A stretch of DNA of 64,000 nt from Verpa conica (Eukaryota; Ascomycota; Pezizomycetes; Pezizales; Morchellaceae), in the NCBI GenBank assembly GCA_033030425.1, contig JAUFSD010000023.1, positions 1,116,001 through 1,180,000 on the forward strand. Direction: 5' to 3'. The stretch's first letter is position 1. Each line of letters opens with the position of its first letter. Below the pieces are notes generated by a model that was not told the DNA's origin, ran no database searches, and saw nothing but the letters and a program-made list of their open reading frames with translations. Position numbers and translations under genes: made by a program. Shown piece after piece: positions 1-11,787 of the stretch.

Positions 1-3000
1 TTTATTGTACTTTGGAGATCTTTCTTTTTGAGGATCTCTGTTGCACTTTAAAGTTATTCTCTTTAATTGGCTTGCTTGTCTGACTCTTGGGCGCTGCCGA
101 GGGGTTAATTGACGACTTTTTTTTATTCCATTGTTTTTGTAGTGTCCCTTTTGCTGTTTTCTCTCTCTGGCCTCTCGATATTCCATCTTTGTGTAGAATT
201 CATGTATTTTCTCTAATATTCATGACTCTAGAAGCTACGAGTATGATGGGAAACCAAGTTCAAAGCTTCTTAGTACCTTTACTTATCCATGGTGGCCATG
301 CGAGAAAATCCTATATACACACATATTCATACATTCTCACTCGTGTAGAAGGCCCACCGTAGAAATTAAGATGATCGACGATATATTGATCTCTAACGGC
401 ATATCTCTGCTGCTACGAATCTACTTTGTTTGTATTGTTTCTGTGGTCGTGTCTGTTGTGTTGATCGGAGATATCGTTTTTGTTATCTCGTCACCACATA
501 TTTTAGGTGTCATCTGCTGAAGTGTTGGTTTCCTATAGATCTAAGTGACTACCGTGCTTCACTGTTTTTAATGTATTTTATTGCATCACGAACTTGCAGA
601 ATCGTATTATTTCCCTTTTCCGCATGTCCCAGCGCATTATCACCCTTGTATACGCCGGGCGCGGGTACTCATCTAGGAAGATATAGTTCTCTAAAAGTGG
701 ATCCCTAAGGTTTAATCTGGTGATACATGCACCCCACCCCTCACCTTTCGCCTTTCATCAAACACTTTCATCTGGCACTTCTTGGTTGTCACCCCACATA
801 GCACCTCTTCCTCTATCCTGCTGACTTTATCTCTATTATTCTTCTAATACCCCCTGTACGTGAGCCCTTGACTGTTGACAATATTTCTTACTATCATTGA
901 CCCTTAACTAGTAGTATAGGATTTAATCTCGGCATATTTTTTAGATATATATCACAAACAATCACTTTCCTCTTTACATCCCTTACACTAATATCCTACT
1001 ATCGGCTTTACATCCTTCTCTTGTGTTGTCACCCTATCGTATCCGTAAAAATCTTCTCATTGGTATATCCCACAAGAGCCCCCCTCCACCACCCAATAAA
1101 CACACTCCTACCCCCCCTTCTCCCCCGCACAAGAGCCCCTCCGAAAGCAGTCAACACAACACCCTCTTGGGACTCCTCCCCGCATCAATCCCCCACCCCT
1201 CCCCTATTAACTGTCGGCCAAAACTCACTTGGCGCCAAGTCCCCAAGTTGTATATAAACACCCCTTCTCCCCCCTCTTCTTCTGTTCCCCAACCTGGTCA
1301 CTCCTCCTCTTCCTGGCGCTTGCTTAGTCCTTTGCAACAGCCCCTCGGGAGGCGCAGGGTCGATGATGGCGATGCCATATGTCGGGAACGAGGAGTGACT
1401 TGACTTGTTACTAATTTTTGGAAACCTTTTAAGGGATCTCAATTGCACCGCTGAGATCCTTTTGTTTACTTGCTTTTCTGTTGATTCTTGGGTGTTCCGA
1501 GGGGTCGATTGATTTGCTTTTTTTTAGTATTTTTTTTTTGTTCTGTGGGTTTTTCGAGGGCTTTTTGTAGTTTTTCTCTTTTGTTGTTTTTGGTTTTTCT
1601 TGGTGTTTTTCGTTCTGTTTTTGGTTTTATTGTTTTTTTATTCTTGTGTTTCCCTTGTGTTTTTGTCTCTTCTTTTGTTCTTTCTCGTGGTTTTTTCTCA
1701 TCTGTGATTTCTGTTGTTATACCTTCTCGTGGTGTTTGAACTTCTGTTGTCATCGCTTCTTTTTGTATCCCTTCTCGCTGTGTTTTCCCTTCTTGTGTTG
1801 TCGTCCCTTCTTTTGCCGTTGTCCTTTCTTTTAATGCTGTCACTTCTGTCGTCCCCTCTTTCGTTTTGCCTCTCACCTTTGTCTACTGTTTACGGTCCTG
1901 TGAGTTACGCGTAGGGTGTAGTCAGTTAAAGACTTCACGGTGTTTTTGCTTATTCGTGACTGTCATGTAAAATCAGGTTGGTAAGAGCCTAAATAAATAG
2001 CTTTTGAATTTACGGCGTGACTAGGCAGGTTCCATTTGAGAAGAAAAAGAAGGTTTTATTATTTTTGTAGTTTGCTTGCTTTGATTTTGATTTTTGCGTT
2101 TATTTCTGTTGCTATTTCTGCTAGTAATACGGTGGCTCTCAGGATACACTTATTATGCTCTATTAATTACCTAGATACGTGCATCTTCATCTATTCTCAC
2201 TCGGCTAGATTAACCCCCACCGAATTTTTTTCTTCGTGTATTAGTAAGCAAATACAACCCTCCGGCGACACTACTGAGATCATCTCAAGAAATAGTTAGT
2301 TCTCGACCTACCAGAAAACCCCAAAGTACTTCTACATATCACAATTAAACACCCCCCCCTCGTCCATACAAAATTTGTTTTATATGTTGCCCACCTGAGA
2401 GCCCTACCTCAAACCCAGTACATGCAGCACCCCCGCGTGTATGTATATACGTACCATGTGAGCATATTTTAGAAATTCTTCACATCCCTCACGCTAGTCT
2501 AATATTTTCTTTGTTTACCGCCGCTTTCATACGCACCATTCAATGCATTCCGGAGCCCCCCTCCCCCTCCCCCCACCGCCGGCCGTCATTTGCAAGAGCC
2601 CCCGCCCACCCGCCCAATAACCGGACTCACACTCAGCTCGTCCCCGTCCCGTCCCGCATCTTGGCGTCTATATGAGCGTTAGCAGAGAATACTTTGGCAC
2701 TCCCCCCTGAAAGAGTATCCGCTAAATATACACTCCGCACCTAAACCCCCTCCCCCCCCCTCTCCGTCTTTTTTCTTTTTTTTTGCGGGGGGGGGGGGGG
2801 GTGAGTTTTAGTGTGCTTTTTGATTGTGGGTTTTGGGTACTGTTTGTGGCTTTGAGGTGGCTTGTTTACTCGTTGTTATCGCACGTGTGTAAGGCTAGGG
2901 GTCTATATACGCATATTCATAGATTCTCACTCGGAGTGTCAACGATATCGTATAGCAACGATTAACCGAGCTTCCGCAGGTATATCCCGAGTACTCATAC

Positions 3001-3167
3001 GCACGAATCACATAGTTATTCGTTAAAATCTACCAGTGTATTATAGAAACTGATCGTTTTTCTAAAGTGATAATATTCTAATCATTAAATCTATAGTAAC
3101 CAGCAATCACCACCCTGCTAGTAAACCTCCACCTAGTTCCATCACTACCTAACCATGTCCACCCACC
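1..3167. repeat. Gene-poor region with degenerate long repeats and low-complexity tracts
   Basis: No convincing gene is seen. Landmarks recur in the same order. A T-rich block beginning with a GAGATC/GGATCTC motif and GGGTNTTCCGAGGGGT-like sequence lies near 15-115 and again near 1430-1520. A TATATAC...TATTCAT..ATTCTCACTCG motif lies near 311-343, 2171-2203 and 2902-2933. An AGAGCCCC...CACCCAATAA motif lies near 1075-1100 and 2595-2620. Spacing differs between copies, so they are diverged and contain indels. The interval 1500-1880 is an almost pure pyrimidine-strand minisatellite of CTTCT/TTGTTG type; its reverse-strand reading frame (Lys/Thr/Glu-rich, 136 codons) is judged a composition artefact. 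Poly-G of about 17 nt lies near 2786-2802. The copies could be decayed transposon pieces or duplicated promoter/gene remnants. Confidence 0.5.
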
Positions 3168-4328
3168 TCAATCCACAAACACCATCTCCTTATATCTCTT
3201 ATCCGGCCCTGCCAACAACTTCCCCTTCTCCCCCCTCAACCCAAACTTAAAGAACGCCTCCAGATACGCCTTCTGCACCACTGCCCCCCTCAACCCATCC
3301 AGGGTACCCACATACTCATCCAAAAACTCCTTCGGAAGCTGCTCCCTGTACCCTAACAACTCGACAAACACCGGAATATCCGAAAACGACCTATGCTGGG
3401 CCCCCTCAAGATGCAACTCCTTTTTCCACCCCCGCTGATTATTCCAAAACGTGCCCCACGAAGTATAGTTACTCCTGTAGTGGGCTCCAGCACCCATTAG
3501 AAGAAACGGCTTATCGAGGCCTTTATCAACTACAGCATCACGCAGCATTCCGTCCATGTTGACTCCGGCAACCACGCGGCTATCCGCGAGCATAAGGTTT
3601 GCTGCCGTGGAGCCGCCGAGGGAGTGGCCGAGGATACCGACTTTGCCTAGGTCTTGTCCGCGCTGCATACCCGGGATACGGGCGGTGATGTTGGTGAGTG
3701 AGTTGAGGACGTAGAGGGTGTCTGCTAATCTGGCGGTGGAGTAGTTTTTGATGACGGCGTCGGTTTGGTTTTCGGGGACGGTGGAGAAGACGGTGGTTCC
3801 GTCTGGGAATTCGACGATTCCGGATTCGTAGACGTGGTCGAGGAGGATGACGATGAAGCCGTGGGATGCGAGGTCTTCTGCGTGGACGGTGTGCATCTTG
3901 CGGGTGTCTTCGAGCATGGTGGAGAAGAGTATGACGCCGGGTTTGGAGATGCAGTCGATTGGGGCGCCGAGGTGGGAGTGGGGCTGTATGGTGGAAAGAG
4001 TCCCGTTGGGGAGTTGATTGGTGGTTTCGTAGAAGGTGGAGATGACGGGACTCATGTATGGTGCGAGGGGGTAGTTTTTGGTGTTTTTGGCGGGGTAGAA
4101 GAGTTGGATCATGATTGAGCGGGGGATTGGAGGACCTGGTGCGAATGGATCGGTGCGAGAGTTGTCGGTTAGTTTGAGATCCATGGTTCCTACTTTGGAG
4201 CTGCCGGAGAGGGGTGGGAGAGATATCTTTGGGGTCGTTGTGGGGACCGCATTGGTTGGCATAGCGGAGATAAGGAGGAGGGAGATAAGGAGGGAGACGG
4301 TAGAGAGTTTCTGTCTTAAGGAGGCCAT
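3168..4328 (-). CDS. Secreted PAF-acetylhydrolase-like alpha/beta hydrolase
   Basis: A single-exon gene of 386 residues. Residues 1-27 form a signal peptide (basic n-region, Leu/Ile-rich core, cleavage near Asn-Ala-Val), so the enzyme should enter the secretory pathway. The body resembles platelet-activating-factor acetylhydrolase, plasma/isoform II type. It has a nucleophile elbow GHSLGG with Ser236, an Asp in VNMDG (Asp259), and a His in AQHRSF (His312). The 23-residue Ser-to-Asp spacing matches the animal enzymes. Such enzymes hydrolyse short or oxidised acyl chains at sn-2 of phospholipids, or related esters; the substrate here is unknown. Several NxS/T sequons (NGT, NQT, NYS, NIT, NYT) fit secretion. 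A TATA-like ATATAAATA lies 74 bp upstream of the start codon. Length and catalytic residues look intact. Family assignment is confident, exact substrate is not. Confidence 0.88.
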   Translation of the reverse strand: MASLRQKLSTVSLLISLLLISAMPTNAVPTTTPKISLPPLSGSSKVGTMDLKLTDNSRTDPFAPGPPIPRSIMIQLFYPAKNTKNYPLAPYMSPVISTFYETTNQLPNGTLSTIQPHSHLGAPIDCISKPGVILFSTMLEDTRKMHTVHAEDLASHGFIVILLDHVYESGIVEFPDGTTVFSTVPENQTDAVIKNYSTARLADTLYVLNSLTNITARIPGMQRGQDLGKVGILGHSLGGSTAANLMLADSRVVAGVNMDGMLRDAVVDKGLDKPFLLMGAGAHYRSNYTSWGTFWNNQRGWKKELHLEGAQHRSFSDIPVFVELLGYREQLPKEFLDEYVGTLDGLRGAVVQKAYLEAFFKFGLRGEKGKLLAGPDKRYKEMVFVD

Positions 4329-4401
4329 TGTGCTATCTGATATATCGATAGTGTTGATGGGAGTGTTGATGGGAGTGTTGTCTGTTGAAGATAGTCGTTA
4401 G

Positions 4402-4410
4402 TATTTATAT
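4402..4410 (-). promoter_or_regulatory. TATA-like box upstream of the PAF-AH-like gene
   Basis: On the minus strand this reads ATATAAATA, 74 bp upstream of the ATG at 4328. Between it and the ATG lies a short tandem repeat of GATGGGAGTGTT (plus-strand sense, about 4356-4380). Position and sequence fit a fungal core promoter; this is by eye only. Confidence 0.4.
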
Positions 4411-5525
4411 CCAGATGCCAATGACACAATACCACAATTCTGCCTTGCCAGAATAATGTATACCGCTAGAGGTGATACAAAGTTATCGCCGTGTAACATG
4501 ATCTCCGGGAAGTATTACGCACTGCCATAGCCCGCACGGTTCCTGAAGCCCGGAGTAAATAGGAAGCCACACCCGAAATACATCAACTTCTATCTACCAA
4601 TGAACCCCAATACCCTCTACTATAGTAAGTATTATTACCCATCACAGACAAACAGTCGCACTGTACCCAACACACTAGACACAAGCAATGTTTGCTGCGG
4701 CCAGCCCTCCCGGCGCCTGCTATACGGCATTGACTCTCGTATTACAAATTAAACCCTAACCCGTGTCTAGCCTACTATGCGCAGTCCGTACGAAATACGC
4801 CTGGTACTTGGCGTGTACAAGTCCCCACCCGAATAAGCATACGCAACACACTAGTCCGAAAAAGGCAATATTATCCCCTACCAAGGTTCCAAACTCATGT
4901 TCAATGAACAAGGCTTTTTTCTCCTATTCTCTCGTTAAAACTAAGTTTTCCCCTTTCACTCGTGGGGTTCAATCCTGGTACACCCTTGGGGGTTCTAGGA
5001 TTAAGGTTGGATCTGTGGTTCGTGCCATGGTTCTGGTGGTCTGTTCTCAAGGCGTTTTTACGTCAAGCTAGCTGGTTAACCATAACCTGTGCAGGGAGTG
5101 GTAAGTAGAGTATATTGAATTAGATAGAGGCTAGTCCGCGAGTAGGAGTTGTTTTCAAGGTTGTCTGAGCTAAACCGTAACCAGCAGTGTGGGGGTTAGG
5201 GTTTTAGTAATATATCTGCACTCATCAGTAAAACCGACCAGATTGGTCTAGCTTCTAATGCCAGACTGGGATTATTGAAGGTATACGAAAACAGAAAATA
5301 CGAAATAATCTATGTATACGTGCTTCCAATAGTTCAGCCCCCCATGAACTTAACCGGATCTTCAACCCCGGTGTTCGATCCGATATTCTAGTGTCTTCCA
5401 TCAGTGCGATCGATAAAGGTACCGTGGCTATTATGTCCATCTTCCGAAAGAAGTAACGACATCTCCCCTCCTACGCCCACTACACCCAACGTCCAAACAC
5501 CCTGCATACAAAAGAATCCAACCTT
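4411..5525. other. Intergenic, no gene seen
   Basis: Only short frames without coding character occur. There are isolated CCCTAACCC/TTAGGG-like hexamers (about 4753 and 5190), too short to be telomeric. A GGGTTCAATCC tRNA B-box look-alike near 4969 has no matching acceptor or D-arm. Confidence 0.5.
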
Positions 5526-8500
5526 CTACCCATAAACAAGTTTTCCCAAAGAGAGCTTACCAAGCAGATACTCAACCATCGTCGGAGGTGCCTCAATTGG
5601 CGGGCGACTCTTAAGCTCATAGACAAACTCCCACTCTTCCGGTGTCTCAACCTTTATTTTATACATATCAAGTGCATATTTATCGAATCCTAACGGCTCA
5701 AAGTAACCCCCTACTTCAAAACCTAGTTCAACACCCCTCTTCGCACCCTTTGAGCGTAGGTATCTGAAGACCTCCGGAAAGCTCACTGCTCGGTATGTTA
5801 GCCACTATGAGGAGGTTTCTCAATTCTGGTAGGAGGAACCTTTCAAATCGTCTGACCGGGACTCTGCTTTCAAGGTATAGTTGTGTACACCATCCCGCAG
5901 GGCGTCAAAGGTCCGTACTTCCACCAGGAACCAGTGACGGTAACGTTCAGCTTCATTCAACACGAAGTCTAACGCTGTCCAATGCCGATCCATCCACCCC
6001 GTACATAATGCGTCTGTGTTTACACCTTCCTCAATAAGCCATTTGACACACTCAGTCTTGGCAGACTTCGCCATGAACATTAGCGGTGTGTGCCCGTCTT
6101 TGTCTTGTTGGTCGATCATCTTGATGAAGTGCTGCGTGGGGACGTTCTTTTTATAAAATTGAAGGCATTCAAGTGCGAGGTGGTCGTCTAACCAGTCGTT
6201 CTGTCCTAACATATGCAGCGCATTAAGCTGTTCGTTAGATACCGTGGTGAGATCCGCACCCCATTGGTAGAACACCTCAACTAGACGGATTAGTGGGGCT
6301 TTCCTAAAATTCGATCGGTATCGACTTAATGCTATATGGAAAGCCGTGTGTCCTTTATTACTCCGAGAGTTTAGATCTAAAGGGTAACCAGAAGCCTTGT
6401 AAAACTCCATCACTTGGTAAAGGGTTTGAAATGATAGTGTTTCATTTCGCGCGATGCACGCAAGAAAAGTGTGCCCCAAAGGATCTCGGGCTTCCAACAC
6501 CTTAATACCCGACTTTACAATCAAGGTTCTCAAAACACTGATATAGACATCGGGATAGGCTAACGTTCTAGGGTCTGCTACTGCCCATTCCTGGAGAAGC
6601 GAACGTCTAGTGAAGATCGGTACATCAATCTTGGCGCCGCTTTCGACAAGACTGAGAGTGACATTGGTATCTACCGGAATTCTTCTTGCAGTAGCATACG
6701 CAAGAGGGGTCAACAAAGTGTCTTTCCCCCAAATAGCGGCGCCTTCAAGATCACAACCTGCTTCCAACAGTAATTTCACTATACGATCTACCTTCAACCG
6801 ATGGTCTGCCGAAGTCCCACATAAAATCCAGTCTCGTAAGCCCCTCCACCCCATCAAACCCCGGTTCCAAAAACCAATATCCTCACTCAAGAAGTGAAGA
6901 GGACCTCTATTCTTCAGATTCGCTTTTTTAGCGCTGGCTCCTTTCTTGAGGAGGTACTCTACCATCTCGGGGTCGACGTGGTTTGCTGCTAGAGAAAGTG
7001 CTGTCTGAGCGAATTCAGAAGATTCTAGATCCAACGCATTGACATCTATACCCATTTCACACAGGATATCTATCGCCACATAGCTTCTTGAGAAGGTAGC
7101 CCAATGCAAGGCTGTCCCATAGGGCCATTCGAAAGGAAAGTGCCAAGCTTGAATCTGGCCGTAATGACATACTTCACCTGGACCACTGATATTCTTTATT
7201 TTGGTAGGTGTGATACGGTTGTTGACTGGCGCCTTCGCTTTCTGTACCAAGATCCTACCGATATTGGGGATTTCATCCGCTTCAAAATTAAAAAGCCAAT
7301 ACAATGGTCCAATAGAGAAAAGATCATAGGGAGTAATCGAAGCATCAGCGCCACTGTCAACAAGGAGCTTCACAATTTCTGCATGCCCGGCTTTGCAGGC
7401 AAGTAGAAGAGGTGTTTCGCCGGTATTATTTTTAACGTTAACTTCTGTGCCCTCTAGCGAGAGAAGACTCCGAGTGGCTTTTACATCGCCAACCATTGAC
7501 GCCAAGTGAAGCAAGCGGTTCCCCCCAATATCGACAACGTAGTTGTTAATATCTTTTTCGCTAAGAATATCAACTAGATGACGCTCTTCCAAAAGATGTA
7601 ATTGCGTTTGGATTGTACGAGAATGCCCGTCGTTGTAACCACCGTTTTTCCGGAACTCTGCGCGCGCAGATTCATATAGACTTCTATCCGATTGTGACAA
7701 CATCTCGCTAGCCAAGAGCGATCCAGTCGAAGCAGCATTATACAGCCACTGTGAGCGAGTGGCCTTGTCTATGCTTTCCGGAAGTGTACGTCCTAGGCCA
7801 CTATGAAGTCGCTCACAAATACCCTGCGCAACAGAGAATCCCCCCGCCGCCGATGCAACCATATACATTAACGCCCTATCAAGTTTTCCTTGGTGCAAAT
7901 TCATCTTGATTGTATTCGACAGATATGCAATCGCCATACCATGCAAGACTTCTCCCGGAAACCTTGGATCTTCGCCTCGTTTTATAAGGTTGTCATACTG
8001 CTGGTCTAACTCGCGTAATTGTCCTTGCTCCGGGTTCAGCCAGTATTTTATACCCCGCCGCCAAGTCTGATTTCTGTCTAATGGGTGTGAAGCCGATGGG
8101 AATTTATTTTTCTGATGCCGCCTGGATATAATCAGCATTGAGTATAGATTGAAGCTAACATTTGGAATACCAATTTAGATAACCCCCCTCATCATCATCG
8201 GCCAACATCTCAGAGTTAACAAGATCCCTATTTTCGGGTCTTACTTGCAAAACGCGGGCCAGCAGCGACCGTACCTTGGCCCGGAGTGTCATACGAATAT
8301 TTGTACCACGGCTAAGAACTTCAAGGGCATCATCCAGAGGGTTCAGAGTTGGCCCAGAAGCAGTCGCCAGTGGTAGTATTGATACCGCATTTGTAAAGAA
8401 AGAATTTAATGAGAGTGCAGCCTGACCCACAGTCTCTAAGGATTTCGACAACGGTGGATGACCACCAGTTGCCAGGACTGAGAGAACCAATAATCCATAT

Positions 8501-9414
8501 GAAAAAGAGTCGGACCGGAGGAGCAACTCAGGAGAGAAGGGTCCATGTATTTCCTCCGCATATCTAACAGCCTCCGGAGGTCTCCACCCGGGAGTCCCCC
8601 GGTATGCAGTGAAGTCAATGGGTGCACTTTCACCTTGTAAAGCGACACAGACACCAAAATCACTGAGCTTCGCAATAAAAGGAACGTTTTGATTTTCTTG
8701 CGGGAAAATCAAGATATTATCTGGTTTGATATCTCCATGAACGATGCCGCATTTATGCATAGCAGCCAGACCCTCAGCGACATCAAGGCATAGCTGATAC
8801 CCTAAAATATCCTGGGAAACAGAGGTATTCTTAACAAACTCCACACGCGCTAGAAAATTCGAAAGCGAAAACTGAGCTTTCTCCATATGCAAAATCGGTA
8901 CTGCGGGAGAATTATTGTCTTCCCGGTAATCATAACCCCAAGCAAAGAGCGCTATGATATTCCGATGATTCCTCAGCGGCGGATGACACAAAGCGAGTAT
9001 CTCCGTCTCGATGGTATAGAGTTGTCTTCTAAAGTGCGCATCCCCTTCACGTTTCCGCTGTTGGTCATCGTAAGTATCAAACACATTAACCCTCTTGATA
9101 ACCCTATCCTTCGCAGGACGACGAGTATCTAAAAACACCGTAAACTGAGCACCAGCTCCGATTTTCTCCGCCCAAGTTGATTTATCAAGACCGGGTAGCA
9201 CAATACTATGCGGTCCATCGAGCCCTGATTGTACTAGATGTGCTGTGAACTCGGGAACGGTGGTCATCACACGCCGTGCTCGGTTCCTCGCGTTCACGAC
9301 TTGGACTTCTAGTTCGCTGTAGGCTGGTGCGGTTGATCCTGGCGTATTTGACTCGAAGCCCCACCCGACGGTGGATGAAGTCTTGGTATCCGAGAAACCC
9401 CATCCTGCGCTCAT
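5526..9414 (-). CDS. Protein kinase-Sel1-like-ankyrin fusion protein (3 exons)
   Basis: Exons 9414-8171, 8121-5840 and 5785-5526 give 1,261 residues. The 49-nt first intron (GTATTC...CTGAT...CAG) and the 54-nt second intron (GTTCCT...CTAAC...GCAG) keep phase exactly, which fuses two long frames and adds an 86-codon tail. Residues 83-380 form a Ser/Thr-type kinase: Gly-rich loop GAGAQFTV, Lys107 in VIK, catalytic HGDIKPDN (Asp228), DFG at 252-254, and WRPPEA in place of APE. All key catalytic residues are present, so it is probably active. Residues about 470-580 look Sel1-like (AASAAGGFSVAQG, YNAASTGSLLASEML). Diverged ankyrin repeats run from about 605 to 1170. The N-terminus carries a duplicated GWGF motif (residues 4-7 and 17-20). 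There is no membrane segment. It is divergently transcribed from the HeLo/pseudokinase gene at 10141. The role is probably a receptor or sensor kinase; the ligand is unknown. If the introns are wrong, it would be two or three separate frames. Confidence 0.8.
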
Positions 9415-10140
9415 CTTTATCTGGCTCCTTTTCTGTACTTAGCTGTGTATTGTTTCGCTGGGGTGATAACAAACCTATGTGCTTTTTCCCTTTATTGTAT
9501 AGCTAGCGATAGTGGACGTTGTTGCCCAGTACCGTCCTCTGTACTGTCTGCTGGGATAGTGAGCGGCATCCCTGGATACCAAGGCTACGTCTGTGCGTAG
9601 CCCGGTTGAGAAGACCGCGCCTGTGTTACCATACTCACAACATAAATATTTCTTTCTTCAGTATTAGAAGGCATCAATCAGTTTAGGGACTCAGTGCACT
9701 AGTCTCAAACCCTTGTGTTATATTTATTCAAAGGATACTATTTTGTAAGGTCTTTTAATGCCGTGTTGAGCACGGGTTATGACCACGGGGAGTACTTGGA
9801 TCAGAAACCATATAAGACAATACATTAAGTTATTAAACGAATTTATCGGGATATATATAAGCTTAGAAGGCTCAAGGGACGAAAGTGTATCATATCAACA
9901 TTCTTGTTCTTAGTAGTTATAATTCGTTGCTTATTTAAGTACTAAAGTCATGATAAATCACTCGTATAGAGTGTTATGCCAAGTCTCGCTTAGCCATATT
10001 TAACTCCGTTGCTCTATTTATGGATCACGGGCCGCACAGCGGGGGCGGTTTAGAGTGCTTCTAGAACAGTACTCACAAACTCTACTTTACCCACCCAAAA
10101 TCTGCCCCTCTATCTTTTAATTTCCAAAACCTACGTAACC
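9415..10140. promoter_or_regulatory. Shared divergent intergenic region (726 bp)
   Basis: This region separates the start codons of the kinase-ankyrin gene (minus) and the HeLo-like/pseudokinase gene (plus). It is AT-rich with no coding frame. The start at 10141 has the favourable context GTAACCATGG. I see no clear common operator shared with the other divergent pair at 26324-26527. Confidence 0.4.
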
Positions 10141-11787
10141 ATGGACGCAACAGGCCTCGCTATCGCTGCGCTCCATGAAGTATACAACATTGCCATGTTC
10201 ATAAAAGACGTCTATACCGACACCAAAAACTACAACACAGATAAGGAAGAAATAGCATTCAAACTATCGCATGAGCTAGAACTCCTACGTCTTTACGACC
10301 GATGCTTCTTCGACCCAACCAGCGGAGTCGCGGTAGACCAGCTCCTTGCCAATCACCTAACGCTCCAGCAACCCCATATTACAAATATTGTTGTGCGCCT
10401 CCGGGCCACCCTCGAAGTGTACCGGAATATTGGGAAGGAGCATTTTGGCATTGATGTTCAGGCGGACAGTGTTCCCCAGGCGAGGGGTGAAGCATTCAGG
10501 AAGAAGTTTTCGGATTTTAGGAAAAAGTCTTTGTCTTGGGCTTTGTTTGATAAGGAGAAGTTGATAGAGGTGGTGGCGAGCTTCAAGGAGAGTACGGATA
10601 GACTAAAGGAGATATATTGCCTCATTATGCTGGATGCGTCTCGTGTGCGCGGGGTTCAAAATCAGAATATTCAGCAGATCCAATCGATTGATCCCGGTCT
10701 TGCATCTGGCCTTAGACGGCAAGAAATAGCCTGGAAAGTTGAAACAAGGCAGGACATCGACGCACTACAGCCTTTGAATGGTCGCATAGAACAGGCACCT
10801 GGTGCTATTGGGGGCAGCTGGGCACAGAAGAAGGTTTTCAGGTACTGCGATGATATGACTGTTAGAGAAAGCCTCGTTATAGTCGAGTATAAACGATATC
10901 GCCAATCAGACGTTCTTACAAACGACGAACTTCTCCCGGAACAGAACGCTTTTATGCAAATTGTTCGGAGTCGAATCCAAGCTCTTGCGACTATTCTCCA
11001 GGATTCTTTCAACGATGACGGAGGCGGCGAAGGACATACAAAAAACGACCTAACCCTTCATACATTCAAAGCTCTAGGCTATATTGATAACCCCGAGGAA
11101 GGCCGTTTTGCGCTGCTATTCGAGCTTCCCCGGAATAGTCCCAAAGAGCCAGCTCCGGTAACCTTGGACGAATTTCTAGACCGGGGTGGAGATATCCAAC
11201 TAGAGGAACGATTTTTCCTAGCTCACTGTTTAGGAACAACGCTATTCACCCTCCACAGCTCGAACTGGTTGCATAAGAACATCTGTTGTACACAAGTCGT
11301 CTTATTCCTAGCCCCTTGCCAAGGGTACCGCATAACGCCTTACCTGACTGGATTTGAATACTCGCGGCCATCGGATGAGAGAACAGACGGAGGCAAGGAC
11401 TATGATATCCGAAGAAATATTTACCGCCATCCCCGGAGACAAGGATTCCCGAGAGAAGATTTCCGGCCTATCCATGATATTTTTGCATTTGGTGTGCTGC
11501 TACTGGAAATCGGCTTAAAGAAGACAATGACCAAATATTTTGAAAAAAGTATAGAAGAGCTTGAGAATCGAGGGAAGTTGGGAGATCCTGAATGGTTTAG
11601 TAAGAAAATGGTTAAGCTTGCGGGGAAAGAACTTGCTGGGACTATGGGGAGGAGGTATAGAGACGCCGTTCTGGCTTGCTTGAAATGTGACTTTGGTATT
11701 GAGCAGAGAGATATGAGTAGATCAAGACTGGCGATGGAGTTCAGGGATCAAGTTTTAGTTGTGTTAAAGGCTGGTATGGCGTTGTGA
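10141..11787 (+). CDS. HeLo-like N-terminus plus fungal pseudokinase (DUF7580-like) protein
   Basis: A single-exon gene of 548 residues. Residues 1-165 are helical and begin MDATGLAIAALHEVYN, the style of fungal HeLo (prion-inhibition and propagation) domains that form membrane-active helical bundles in HET-S-type cell-death effectors. Residues about 230-540 form a degenerate kinase fold. A VAIK-like VEYKRY (Lys251) is seen. The catalytic-loop position reads SNWLHKNI (about 374-381) without the HRD aspartate, GFEYSRP (404-410) replaces DFG, and a conserved HDIFAFGVLLLEIG (445-458) follows. It is therefore predicted catalytically dead and likely a signalling scaffold or regulatory domain. It lies head-to-head with an active kinase-ankyrin gene, which suggests functional pairing. 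Domain recognition rests on motif memory; the HeLo call is less certain than the pseudokinase call. Confidence 0.8.
   Translation: MDATGLAIAALHEVYNIAMFIKDVYTDTKNYNTDKEEIAFKLSHELELLRLYDRCFFDPTSGVAVDQLLANHLTLQQPHITNIVVRLRATLEVYRNIGKEHFGIDVQADSVPQARGEAFRKKFSDFRKKSLSWALFDKEKLIEVVASFKESTDRLKEIYCLIMLDASRVRGVQNQNIQQIQSIDPGLASGLRRQEIAWKVETRQDIDALQPLNGRIEQAPGAIGGSWAQKKVFRYCDDMTVRESLVIVEYKRYRQSDVLTNDELLPEQNAFMQIVRSRIQALATILQDSFNDDGGGEGHTKNDLTLHTFKALGYIDNPEEGRFALLFELPRNSPKEPAPVTLDEFLDRGGDIQLEERFFLAHCLGTTLFTLHSSNWLHKNICCTQVVLFLAPCQGYRITPYLTGFEYSRPSDERTDGGKDYDIRRNIYRHPRRQGFPREDFRPIHDIFAFGVLLLEIGLKKTMTKYFEKSIEELENRGKLGDPEWFSKKMVKLAGKELAGTMGRRYRDAVLACLKCDFGIEQRDMSRSRLAMEFRDQVLVVLKAGMAL

Noticed and set aside
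1466..1876. 136-codon Lys/Thr/Glu-rich minus-strand frame
   Set aside because: It lies in a pyrimidine-strand minisatellite. The composition alone removes stops, and there are no start context or splice signals.
4957..4985. B-box-like GGGTTCAATCC
   Set aside because: No D-arm, anticodon arm or acceptor stem upstream.
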